DNA of 64,000 bases. Source: Semisulcospira habei. Lineage: Eukaryota > Mollusca > Gastropoda > Semisulcospiridae. This document shows positions 1-12,600 of the stretch, one piece after another. The stretch is taken from the NCBI GenBank assembly GCA_036245525.1, contig BTPG01000006.1, positions 76,577,227 through 76,641,226 on the forward strand, given 5' to 3'. Below the pieces are notes generated by a model. The model was not told the origin of the DNA. It saw only the letters and a list, made by a program, of their open reading frames with translations, and searched no databases. The stretch's first letter is position 1; each line of letters opens with the position of its first letter. The position numbers and the translations under genes were made by a program.

Positions 1-453
1 AGTATCCTTGGGCCAAGTTTGAAGACTGTGGCTTGAATAGTTTCCGAGAAAATGTCCACGTTAAAGTTTACCACAGACGACGGCGGACGGATGATGGACA
101 ACGAAATGACAACTGCGGGCCCAGAACAAAGACTCACTTTTGCTTCGCACGTGAGCACAAATGTCTGAAGGAACATAAGGAGGTGACCGGTTAATCCATG
201 TAGCCCTGATATGTTCAACAACAACAAAAGTCCCTGAGAGCTCATGGGTAATGCTAGAATAACTTGGAGTCAGCGCTAAGAGTTTACCATAGACAACAGA
301 TTCTCATTAACTCATTCGAGCTTTGCCGCCCACACACATGCGGTGGTTCGCCATGTATCCGTAGGTGGCATGTCTCGAATGAGTTAAATACAGTCACTCT
401 TGCTACCGCACATTAGCCCCTCCCCCCCCCCCCCCCCCCCCAAAAAAAAAAAA

Positions 454-500
<47 letters not shown>

Positions 501-553
501 AAATAATAATAAATAAAATAAAATAAAAAATAATAAAATGAGAGAACACTCAC
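1..553. other. Intron/edge sequence with poly-C and (AAAT)n tract
   Basis: No exon is recognisable left of 554. The next MAM exon of the host gene (about 250 bp, phase 1 to 0) is expected further left, outside the window. Positions about 421-440 are a C run, followed to about 538 by A-rich (AAAT)n repeats. This tract lies just downstream of the 5' splice site of the exon at 554-694. Confidence 0.6.
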
Positions 554-694
554 TGCCAGTTGTGTGGTCGCTTTGGGGACCAGTGTTGCTAGAGGCCGTT
601 GATCCACGATGTCGCGTCCAGTCAAAGTTATCATCGTGAAGCTGCTGCCAACTGCAAAGATCGAAGTCAAAGTTGCAGCTCACCGAGTCTTGAT
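554..694 (-). CDS. MAM gene exon 12: start of MAM domain 4
   Basis: This 141-bp exon is phase 1 to 1. The acceptor is ctgcag at 695-700 and the donor GTGAGT lies left of 554. It encodes a MAM N-terminal segment with the CNFD start, a CSW second cysteine, FDWTR and the closing TGP..DHTTG motif. The equivalent exon of MAM3 (5529-5669) has exactly the same length. The rest of the domain is outside the window. Confidence 0.88.
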
Positions 695-3600
695 CTGCAG
701 TAACAAACAGATGACGTACAGTTTCAGCTGAAACAAACCTGAAATATTAACCCATTACATCCTGAGGCTGAATTTTTACATTTATCATTGTTCTATGCAG
801 GCTGTATTGCAGATTAGGAGATAGATCCACCATATTAGTTCAAGGGTGGTGCCAGAATAGCTTGGCGCCTGAGGCGCCAAGCTATTCTGGCACCACCCTT
901 GAACTATCATAGTCAAATTTATTTCAAGCAATGGGTGAATGAGAATGAAAAGGGTTAATGTTGTCAATAATGCTGATACATGTACAGTTAGTGGCAAAAC
1001 AGAATGGCTGCCCCATTTATGATTCATGAGCTAGCAATGTACATCAACATAGAAATGTTCACCCCTGACATCACAGCCGGACGTGAAACTACCATGATAA
1101 TTCAAGGGTCAGATTAGCTTGGCGCTTGGGAAGGTGGCAAGCTAATTTGGCACTACCCTTGACGTTGAACCACCTTGGTCGATGCACCTCCCACAGCTGG
1201 TACAGTCAATATGGACACCTCCCACAGTTGTGACATTCAATATCAGAAGTCAAATGAGTTAACCCTTTGATGGTCAGGTGCGGTTTTACTCACAGGGATT
1301 CCTGCAGGAATCATCTCACCTAAAACTGATACCAACATCCAAAGGGTCAAACAATAAAATAAAGCTTACGAGTTGGTGGTGGTGTTGATCCGGTTGGCGC
1401 TGCTGCTGTGGTCGCTGCGGCTGCTGACAATCCACCTAACGGCATTGCTGTGGCAGGAGAATCTGAAAAGAGGATGTCATACACTCAGGTTCACTTGTAA
1501 CAGGGTCAGATATATAATCAAAGGTCACGACCACATATTTTGTAAGAAAATCACTTCACTCCTCAACCTTTTCACTGCCAGTGGATGCAAATGTGTTTCT
1601 GATATCTTAGCTAATTTTATGTCGTAGAGTCCAAACTGTTCAAGGTACATATTGGTGTTTGCATGAGGCATATAGACCCTCATGAGACCCTGTGTCTCCT
1701 GGGTGGCTCATGAGGATCTATACCCCTTGTATTTGGATCATGCTCAGTTTTTCTGTGCAGTGAAAGGGTCGTTTTAACAAACGCCAGATACAGCAACAAA
1801 ATAGTTCAATCCCAAGGTATTTTGTCATAGGTAAAGTTCGCTGTAATGGAAACAGACAAAAGATAATGAAATCATCAACAGGGAACAAAAACTAAACTTG
1901 GGTAAAGCTAAGATGGACTGCTGGTGCAATCCCCAATTTTTTTAAATCATATGTGCATGTGATTGTGTGTGCATTTGTGTGTGTGTGTGTGTGTTCGTGC
2001 GTGCACGCATTTGAAGGGGGGGGGGGGGTGTGGGAGGGGTGTAGTTTTAAAAGGCACTGAACAAGAGCGCTTTGGCTTTTCTGGCATCAGCCTTGACTAT
2101 ATCATGGTAGGTCATACCTGGTAATTCTGACCTAACAGTCTCAGTGTGTTTAAGTCAGAAGTGATTTCCAAAATAATCATTACTTACAGGAACAAGTACC
2201 CTGGTTGATCTGTACATCATCTATGGCAATATCACCGTAGTCGCCGGCACCAACGATGCCCTCAAAGTACACCTGGAACGAATGGAACTTTTTAAGTAAG
2301 CAGTTCAAGCAACAACACAAAAAAGTAAATACGACATGTGCAATATCTACTAAACGAATTATTTTTAGCCCTGTCTGAAAATCCACGGAGGCAGATCAAT
2401 CAATAAATCACAAGTGCAGAGCCTAAATCGCTTCGCAACTTATGTATTCATGCTAATAATATTAACCCATTACATCCTGAGGCAGAATTTGTCAAATTGG
2501 TTATTGTCGTATGAAGATGCTATTACAGAGCCACCATTTTAGTTCAAGGGTGGTGCCAGAATAGCTTGGCGCCTGAGGCGCCACGCTATTCTGGCACCAC
2601 CTTTGAACTATCAAACCAATTTATTTCAAGCAATCGTGTATCAGGATAAAAAGGGTTAACCCTTGGCTGTCGGCAGCGCTTTTTGTTGAGGTTACTCCAG
2701 CAAAATACATATATACCACAGCTGATCAGCCGACTACAGTTAGTACTAGAAAAGAGAAAACTTAGCAGTGGACTTTGTTAAACCCTTGACTGACTGCCGA
2801 GAGAAAGTCAACATGATCCGACTACAAGAGACACAGATGTAACCTTGTAGTTGCCAGGGTTCATGCGGAATTTTGCCTCTTGCTGCCACCACTTTCAATC
2901 CGTCTTCCTCAGATGGTTGGGGCTCTTTGGTGTTGCATTAATGAAGATTGCAGAAATGCATGCTGCGACCACAGCCCTTGCAGGGGCTAAGGCCCAGTTG
3001 TTAGCTGGTAAAATCAAAATGTGCACCAAATGACAGTGCTCTATTGTCATTAAATGTGGGAGGTGTCGCTAAAAAAATTGGGAAGTGTCACCTAACGACT
3101 ATGTACCAGTTGCAGGAGATCAATCGACCATGATAATTCAAGGATAGTGCCAGTGTGATGAAACTCTATGCTCAAGCATAGGGTTCACACAGTAGGTTTA
3201 ATACGGTACAGTAGTTGTCAGCGGTTTGTTTGTGACGATAGTCCGTGGTGGCACGTGGGCCACTTGGAATCATTAAGACACGATTAACACGGTGGGGGGG
3301 GGGGGGGGGGAGGCGGGGGGAGGGGGGAGGGTTTAGTGAGTTGTAGGCAAGAGCTCGTCTGTCAGAGGTCTAGATACGTTAGTGCGGGCTATATTGTCAG
3401 TGGGTACAGACGTGTGTGAGATACCTTGGCCCGTATTCCAAGACTCTGAAACCTAGAATTCATGTATGTTTCTATATATGTATTATTGATAGTGCTTAGT
3501 TAAAGACGGTATGCGTTGGTAAGAGTAATTTGGTTGTATAGCGTTGTCTGGTTTGATTCAGTTATATTGGTTTGGGATTCAGTGAGGTAACCGGTGTTTT

Positions 3601-6600
3601 TCGTATACAGTTATTTACCGAGATGGATAACTAAAGGAATGTGAGAGGTGTGATGTCGTTATGAAGCGTACGTGGTTAAGTATAGTCTTTTCCAGTGTAT
3701 GGGACAACGTATAGCGAGAGCGTTAGGTTATAGTCTGTTGCAATGTAGATGTACAGTTATGGGGTGTTATGAAAGTAGTCGGGTTATGAAGCACGTGTGT
3801 ATGTGAATGAACGTGTGAGTTATTTGTATCAGCCAGGTTACGTAATGTATCTCATATTATCCAATATGTGTGTGTGTTTAGCAAGTGTTATGATTTAGGA
3901 CTTTATTATTGTTCAGAGTGCTTGTCGGAGGTTGGAGCGACCGACGCCGAGACGTCAGTCACCAGGGACCTAATGCGAGGTCATCTCTCCATCTCTTCAC
4001 TCGGGGAGTGAGCGACCCGTGGCTAGACACTTGGGTCACAGCGAAGATACGGTACGAGTAACGAGGACGTCCACGGTACGAGAGACAGGACGACTCGGGA
4101 GCGTACAAAGGACTTGCACGCCTAGACGTGAAAGGACTGAACGTAACCAGGCGAGAACACCAAACAGGTTGGAGTGTGAGAGACTACTACCTAGCCTGGC
4201 TTTGATATTGTGTATGTGTATGTGATGTTTGGATGCTGGTAGTGGGGAAGCTGTAGTGTAAATAGTTTGATAATCTTTTAAGCGTTTTCTCTATTGTGTA
4301 TAAAAGTTCCGTTAGAAAGGAAGCCCGTGAGTTGTGTTTTACCGCGTGAATGCGCCCGTCTGAGTCAGTGGCGGTGTATGCGTCTGTTGTGCGAGAGTCT
4401 GTGCGTACGACTGGGGGCAAGTCTGCGTGCGTTACAGCCAGATTAGCTTGGCGCCATCAGGCGCTAAGCTAATCTGGCACTACCCTTAAACTCCTGCTCT
4501 AGTGCATTATGGCTGAATGGGTTAATCATACAAATATGATTCCTCTTGAATGAAATCTTTCAATTCAGAAGAAAGTTTGTTATATTAATGGGGTTAACAA
4601 CAAAATCCAAGCCCATACTTTATAAGCGATGCCTCGGTAGCTTATAGGAAAACGTCCATTCAGCCAAACACTGCCTTGGTCGCCAGATAGTGTCCAAAGT
4701 ACGCTCATTCTTCCGTCTGCGAGTCTGACACCGACATTGAGCGTGCCCATGCTTCTGCCGTTCATGTTGTACCAGAAAGAGACACAGCGATATGTGCTGG
4801 TTTGGGGTAGAATCTGACTGTACAGCTGGGCGCGGTCCCCTGCCCTCTGTGGGGTGCTGGCTTCAATGTAGGCGTAATAGCCTACCGATTCATAAAAATT
4901 GAATTAATAAACTGAGGCTCATAACTTTCTCTACATTATATATACAGGGTTCATTCTAAAAATTTAAGAGCAGGCCTTCAGAATCATGTGGGAGAAAGCC
5001 AACAAAAACCTATGGGCCATTGACCCCTCAGCTTAAAATGTTATGGGCCGTCTGGGGAAATGATGCACCAATGGTGCAGGGCGCGTTAAACAAAATTAAC
5101 CCTGTATTTACTATTTATGCTTATATTATGACAATTGTCGCATTATATAACAAAGCAATTTTCAGAGGTCCTCCCAAAAATTCAGGTATAATTATAGCAA
5201 TTCGAAAATGTGGTTCCCTGACATTTTCTTATAATGTTAACCCTTTGGCTGTCAGTAGTGGATTCTGTCACAATTACTGCAAAAATCATCGTGACAAAAA
5301 CCGATACTAACATCCAAAGGGTTAAATTTGACAGTCATTGATGTGCGCTGGTCTGTGATTCTGGACCTTACAGCTTGAAGCTGTAAGTGCAAAGTCCAAA
5401 ATCAAAGACTGCACACAAGGGTAGTAGTCTGTCAGTACAAATGTAGTACAGTAATGCAAAGATTGATCAAGCAAAACACAGCACTATCCAAAGAGTCACA
5501 ACATGCAATACGCATAAAAAATACAAACCTTGTGCATTTCCCCGGGTGTGGTCAGCAGAAGGGCCTGTACTTTGGCTAGTGGTGCCACCAGAATTGCGGA
5601 CCCAATCAAAGTCATCGCTGTCTCTAGTGTTTGTGAAAGCACAGAAGTTGTTGTCAAAGTTGCAGTTTCCTGTCACACAGAACAGATCAAATAATATGGT
5701 GTAATAATAAATAAAATGTATTTTTCTCTAAAATGTATTTTTTCGAAAAATACTTACCGATGGCACTACTATATGGAAGATACACTTAGCTTACCGATTT
5801 TAGCCTAAGAATCTGTTGTGTATACATACACAACCAGGGAGGCGACTCTAGGGCGCCGTTACCAAGTCACCCTGAGTAGCCTCCCTTCCCTCCCCATCCG
5901 GGCACGTGTGCCGGGGTGTCACGACAGTCGAACGCTATAGCGATCCGGCGGCACGCGGGGCAGGCGGGAGGGCCATTCGAGTAATGCCATCGGTAAGTAT
6001 TTTTCGAAAAATTACATTTTAGCAAAATACATTTGTTTCCTCAAAATACATTACCGATGGCACTACTATATGGAAGAATTGCGAAAAGGAGGAGGGTGCC
6101 GCCCGCTAGGCCCTATGCTCGTGCTTAGCAATCGCGAACAGGAGCAACCTCCCGACGATTTCAGCTAAGCGGACCAAGGGCGCCAGAGGCGCCGGGAGGG
6201 AGCGTTGCGCCGCAGTGATGGTCCCCACCAGGGCCAGGAGACCCGCCGGCCCTAGAGGACCCTGAGGTAGAACGGGCGAAGGAGGAACCAGCCCGCCACC
6301 CGAAAGCGGCTACAATGTCCAGTACGGCGCAGTCCGAACGAGCCCGCAGGGACCATGCGAGCTGGTAAATACCGCCCTGAAGCCTCCGCCGGGGCGAGCT
6401 GCTCGCACGCAGCGCGGGGGACCCAGCGCAGCCTTGTGGAGATCGTCCGCGCAGCGATAACGCCCCTGCCAGGGAAAGGGCAGGAAGAGCGGGTCCGGCC
6501 AAACCGGAATGGCTGTGCCCCGCACAAGGAGACTCGCAGCGCCCTGACCGGGACCTGACGGCGGGAGTCCTGGGTCCAGGCCGGGCCCCCGAGGGGCGCC

Positions 6601-9600
6601 GGGCCACCCTGGGGCCATGGCCGAGGGGAGCCGAACCGCGCCAAGGAGCGGGGCGCGATAGGAGACGCACGGAGCCATCGGTCCTGTCTGTAGACAGGCC
6701 GGGTCCACTAAGAGCGCGTTGACTCCGGACGCTGTAGCAAAAGCCATCGAGGAGCCGGTCATCCTGGTTACGTCCGCCCGGCCGCCAAGGCGGGGCTCGT
6801 AAGGAGACGCACGGAGCCATCGGCCCTCTCTGTAGACAGGCCGGGTCCACGGAGAGCGCGCGCAGCACGTTCTCTCTGGACGCTGTAGCTCGAGCCAGCG
6901 AGAAGCAGGTCTGCCTGGTTACGGCTGCCCGACCAGCCAAGGCGGGGCTCATAAGGAGACGCGCGGAGCCATCGGCCCTGTCCTGCGAGGAGCAGGTCTT
7001 CCTGGTTCCAGTCGCCCGGCTGGCCAAGGCGGGGCTCGTAAGGAGACGCACGGAGCCATCGGCCCTGTCCGGAAGACAGGCCGGGTCCGCTGAAAGCACG
7101 TGCAGCTTGTTGGTTCTGAAAGCTGTAGCGTGAGCCAGCGAGAAGCAGGTCTTCCTGGTGACGGCGGCCCGGCCGGCCAAGGCGGGGCGCGGAAAGGAAC
7201 GCACGGAACCAACGGCCCTGTCCGGAAGACAGGCCGGGTCCACTGCGAGCGTGTGTCGCTTGGTGACTGGACGCTGTAACAAGCGTCAGAAGGAAGCCGG
7301 TCTTGGTGACGTCCGCCAGGCTGACCAAAGCGGGGCTGAAGGAGGCGCGCGGGACCATCGAACCTGTGCTGTAGACAGGGCTGATCAACCGAAGCGCGCG
7401 CAGCTAGCGGGCTCAGGACGCTGCAGGAGGCCCCCGCCGGGATGGAGCAGCTAGTAAAGGAGCAAGCCGAGGGTCGGAGAGCGGGTGCCCCCCCCCCCCC
7501 CCCTGCTTCTGGACGTACGTGACGATCATCACGTTGTCGGACATGACCAGGACCTTTTGGTGGCGAAGACGAGACTGCCAAGGATCGAGGGCCAACCACA
7601 CCGCCTTTACCTCCAGCCAACTGTTGAGTCTGTCCGAGAGATCCGGGGGCCAAGAGCCCGAGACGGCGCCGAATTCCGGCAGGACGTGCGCGCCCCAACC
7701 CGACCGGCTGGCGTCGGCGCAGCAGGAGCGCCGCGGCGGGGGAGAGGGGAGGGGGAACCGCCAAGCCAGGCGGGGTGCGCCCACGGCTGGAAATGGGCTC
7801 GGGTGAGCTGGAGGACAGGGACTGGAGCCACGAGGTCGCCGGAGGACGGGCGCCAAAGGGCCAGGAGGTGAAGATGGGGCGGGCGCGAGTAGAGCCGGCC
7901 CAGTGGCAAGAGATCCGAGGCTGCGTTGAGAAGGCCCAGCAGTTGTAACCAAACCCGCGCCGGGACTATGTACGCGCTGGAACCCGGCGGGCGAACTCCA
8001 CCAACTTCGCGACACGAGCGTCCGGCAGTCGCACGAGGGTGCAGTCGGCCCAGAACTCCGGACCGAGGTGCACAAACCTGCGGGACGGAGAGAGATCGGA
8101 TGTTCCTCCGTTGATCAGGAAGCCGAGACGACGGAGGAGGACGAGAAAGGCATCCCGATCCGCAGCGAGGGCGGCGGAGTCCTGGTTCGGGAGAAGCAGA
8201 TCGTCCAAACAATTGGAGGAGAGGCTGGAGGACGTCTGACGTGCCTTGGCGACCACCGCGTCCACAGAAGGGCTGAGGCCGAAGGGGAGAGCCCGGAACC
8301 GATAGACCGTCCCGCAATAGGCGAAGCGCAGGAACCGCCGAGATGGCGGGGACACCGGGACGTGTAGTTAGGCGTCCGCCAGATAGAGGCTGACGGGAAA
8401 GTCCATGAGGCGCACGGCAGCCTGCAGGGTGTCACGACACGCCTGACGGAGTCAGGGCGCCGTGGACAATATGAGTGCAGACACTCGAGAAAACCCACCC
8501 ACTCTAAATAAATAACACAACGCCAGCGATAAACAACAAACAAATCCTTTATTACCCACTCTTACTCTAACCCCCACCCCAACCCCCTAACGCCCCACAC
8601 ACTCACACATACCCACACATGCACTCATAACGTATTAACACTTAAAAAAGATTAACATATAAAAAATGACTAACAAGTGAAAATGACTAACAGGTGAATA
8701 TGACTAACAGACGAATATGACTAACAGGTGAATATGACTAACAGGTGATAATGACTAATATGGCCAACGGCTATACAAGGCGGGTAACTTTGTCTCTGTA
8801 CAGTGTCCTCTGTCCCACACTAGACAGGGTGGCTCGTAACGTAAGAGTACTACCCCTCCACCACAGAGCACCGTAGCCGCCCTTGCCCACGCACGCCTGT
8901 GACCGACGCGCAGAACGTAGAATCAACCCGCTGTAGCCCAACGTACTTGTCCAACAGGACCGGCTAGCGAAGGCGTTCCGACTCCCGATGATGCGTCACC
9001 GTTGGTCGTGGATGATGAAGAGATCGAAGAACGACGAAATCTTCGAAGCCAGTCTTCGAAGCCAATCTTCGAAGCCAATGATCGAAGCCAGTGCACTGGA
9101 AAAGGGCGCATTGTCAGTCAAAGTGCTAACACAGTTAATTCTGGCCTATTTGACACGCACCTACTCACAAACCACGTGAGTCGTGTCTCGTCTCACCTTA
9201 ATATCCGCCTTGGCCATATTAAATATACAATCATGGATATGAAAGCTTCCTATGTACATTCAACATTCACCAGGTCTGCACTATTCCATTACACTAACAT
9301 TAAGCTAGCACAACCACTTTTGTATAATAACATTGCCACTGCTAAAACCAACATTATCAAAATATCCAGATGTACATACAATATGAAATAATCACCAGCA
9401 ACCACCCAACGTGACAATCTTATTACATTATATCTAGGACTTAATACAAATATATTTGAAAGGATACCCACTTTAATTCATTTTACAACATGGCCCTTTA
9501 AATATACTCACTCGGCGACAGCCGAACATAAACGACTAAATCCGACACCCACCGCATTACAACCCAACCTAAAAAACATGGTTAAAGACTCGATTAAAAC

Positions 9601-12600
9601 ATCACTAACAAACTAGACGAACATACACTTCCGAACCTATGTACACATTCAAACACCCGAGAGCACAGCAGCTAACTGAGAAAATGGCATGAACATTTAC
9701 CTGTCACTGGTGAGTCCTCCGGCAGGACGAGACAAACAAGACGAAGACGAACCGGAGGGGTCTTCTGGGGAGTAGCAGCCGTGGTCACAAGTCTCTCGGG
9801 ACACCCACACCCAGGAACACTGGTCGTGGTCTTGCAGGGAGGGTAAAACAACCCTCACACAGCTTGTCAAGGGCTCCAAACGAGGACGCACCCTGACCCA
9901 GACTCTCACTTCGCTGGCTAACTCCGCTGACTGACTGTAATATCCTTCTGCTACCTTGCAGTTTAACTTTACTTCTGAACACTGTTCGGTTAAAGCTACT
10001 TGGCTAAAGCGTGCAACCGCTGTACTCGCTCACTGCTAAGCTTGCTGCACGGGCTTTACGATTACGCTCACACTACATTTATTAACTTCCCTAAACTAAG
10101 GCTATTTACAGAAGTCGGCGACCTACATAATTTAACAAGAAAACGACTTGGCGAAAAAAATGAAACAACATGTCACATCCGTTACGTGACACAGGGCCCG
10201 CGCCGTCTCCATCCGAAATAGTGGAGCGGAGATGAAGCTGTTGAGGGCGGACAGTTCGACAATGGGGCGCCACCGGGCCGCCGGGCTTCGGTACCAGGAA
10301 GGCGGCTTAAAAGGCCGGGAAAGCGTGCTGCGTGACCACCTCCGTTGCGGACTTGAGCAGCAAGGCCGCGATCTCGTCCCGTAAGGCATCCGCTGCGCTG
10401 GTCGGCCGAGACCCACGTCCAGACAGGAGTCCGACGAAGAAGAGGGGTGGGGGGGGGGGGGTGGGGAGCGGTGGGGTGGGGAAGGGGGGGGGGGCGAGGG
10501 AAGGAAATCCGCAGGCCCTCCGAACTGTAGTGAGCACCCTAAGGGTCGGCCGGCAGCAGCGACCGCCACTCGTCGCCGTGCAGGGCCAGCCGCCCGCCGA
10601 CTGGGGGCGCTGGGGAGGTCGGCGGGGGCGGGGGCGGGGGCGAGGAAGGGAGAGAGCCAGCGGGCCTTGCCCCGCCCAGCTCTGCGGGTGGGCCGGGACC
10701 AGGCGGGAGCAGCGGGAGCGCGGGCTCGAGGGCGAGAGGAGGACGGACGGCCAGAGGACCGGCGGCATTCCTGAAGACATGCCGGGGGTAGAGTCTGAAG
10801 GACCGCAGGGCACGACCCACCGCCCTCCGGGAGGCCTGAAAGCGAGCTGCGGGGAACCCGGGGGCGGACGGCCAGGACTCCTTGAAAGCTTCCTGCTGGC
10901 GGCCTGCCAGGAGGGGCCAAAGAGAAGGGGACCCCCGATCGGGTCCGGGAGCGGGCGGCCGCAGGAAGGAGAGGGCACTAATAATAATAATAATTACGGT
11001 ATTTATAATGCGCTTATCTTATAATAATTATAACTCTAAGCGCGCTCTCACAACTCGCACACACTTGCGCACGCTTTAGACAGTGACTCACGTACCACAA
11101 ATAGTGAAAAAACATTACGACGGTCACCTTGGGGTGGGGAGTGTGGTGATATAGTGCTAGAACTGTTGAAAGAGGTGAGTTTTGAGGGCGGACTGGAAGG
11201 AGGAGAGAGAGTGTTTCTGACGGAGAGAGAGTGGGAGAGTGTTCCAGGTGGGTGGACCGTAGACGGAGAAGGAACGGGGGCCGAAAGTGCTGAGTTTGGT
11301 GCGGGGGATGAGGAGGCGGAGAGGGTCGGAGGCGGAGCGGAGGGAGCGGGAAGGAGTGTAGGGGTGAAGTAAGTTGGAGAGATAGGTAGGAGCGTAGTTG
11401 TTCAGGGATTTGTAGCAGAGAGACAGAATCTTGTATTGGATGCGTTGGGGGATGGGGAGCCAGTGAAGGAGCTTGAGCAGGGGAGTGATGATACAGTACA
11501 GCATCCTGGCGCAAAAGGTCACAGGCCGCGGCGAAGGCGTAGGTGGAAGCGTGGTAAGCCGCTCGGTTGGCTGCGACCGCCGGACCCGGACATCACTCCA
11601 GGGATCCACGTCCGAGCGCTCTAGGGACACCTCGACGCAGTAGAGCAAGGCCTGTGTCGCTAGTTCCCAAAAACCCGCGCAGGCAAGGGAGTTACGGACC
11701 AACGTCGCCGTGTTGAAGAGCCCGCAGGGGGTGCTACGCCGAAGGGCTCCCCGGCCCCTAAGCAACGTCTCAGCGGCCGGGTCCACCGAAGGAAGCGGGC
11801 AACCAACGACGGGGAGAGCCCCGCAAACCAGTCCTGCCAGAACCGGATACGATGCCCGCCGGCCAGCGCGCGTCGGAGAAGAAACCCCTATCCGAAACCC
11901 AACCCTGTTGGAGCTGGGCGTTGAACGCGTCCGTCAGATCCCGAAGCCGGGGGGCTGATGGAGAGACTTGAACTCCTAGATATGCGCAGCACCTCCACCA
12001 GGGTAGAAGCTTTCCTCTTCACCGGCTGGGACGGAAGACAGCCGTCCGGAGGCAGGAACCCCGCGATCAGCCGAGACGCCAGGTCAAGGGCGCGAGAAGC
12101 CTCCGAGCCCGCAAGAGGGGCGGCCGCAGGGGAAAGGCCGCGCGAGGAAGAGCGAGACCGAACACTGCCACCCGACCGAGAATCGGGGTACGCGGAACGG
12201 CCCGAGCTGGGAGCAGATCTTCCTGGTTATAGGGTCGGGCGGAGAAGAGCAGAAGTCATCACTCCTTCTCTGTTTGTCTTGTTGGACGGTCACAGCCTTC
12301 TAGCGCTCCCGCTGAACATCGCTCACTCACTGCTTGCCAGCCTGCCACCAACATTGCGCCAGTACCAGCCACCCTGTCCGGCACTACCATCCACTACTCT
12401 TCAGCTCTCTACGCTTCCTACGCTCTGCAGTCTAACTGCGCCCGCTTAACTTCAACCTCATTGCCACCACCATCGCCTAACTCCAACCCAATTGCCACTA
12501 CTATCGTCAGTGCCACTACCACCAAAAGCCGCCATTACCACCACTGCCACTACCACCAATTGCCTTGCTAACGCCACTGACAGTCAATCTCTCAATGCAA

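Larger units (their letters stand above)
7413..10400 (-). pseudogene. DIRS-type reverse transcriptase / RNase H (split by a solo LTR)
   Basis: Reading leftwards, the palm entry LVPKPGG.WRPIV.LSALN and FRMETA lie at about 10200-10320. Directly after the inserted LTR (8430-10191), the frame continues through LYLADAYLHVP-type and [11 protein letters not shown] motifs to [10 protein letters not shown] (about 8180-8220), the catalytic DD of DIRS RTs. RNase H follows on the same strand, with a Glu in [11 protein letters not shown] and an Asp in [17 protein letters not shown] (about 7500-7640), a motif common in DIRS elements. The frames change several times, including at the C/G run near 7487-7502, so it is broken. 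Removing the LTR and one CAGGG copy restores an open frame across the junction. Confidence 0.82.

Noticed and set aside
6161..7388. Long minus-strand open frames (up to 373 codons) in the GC-rich block
   Set aside because: They are translations of the ~140-155 bp tandem repeats. Overlapping long frames exist in several phases and on both strands, as expected for GC-rich DNA, and none has a recognisable domain.
8457..10196. GCGCCGT as a 7-bp target duplication for the insert in the DIRS RT
   Set aside because: It would leave a stop codon at the junction and no TG...CA ends. The CAGGG borders give proper LTR termini and an open RT frame.
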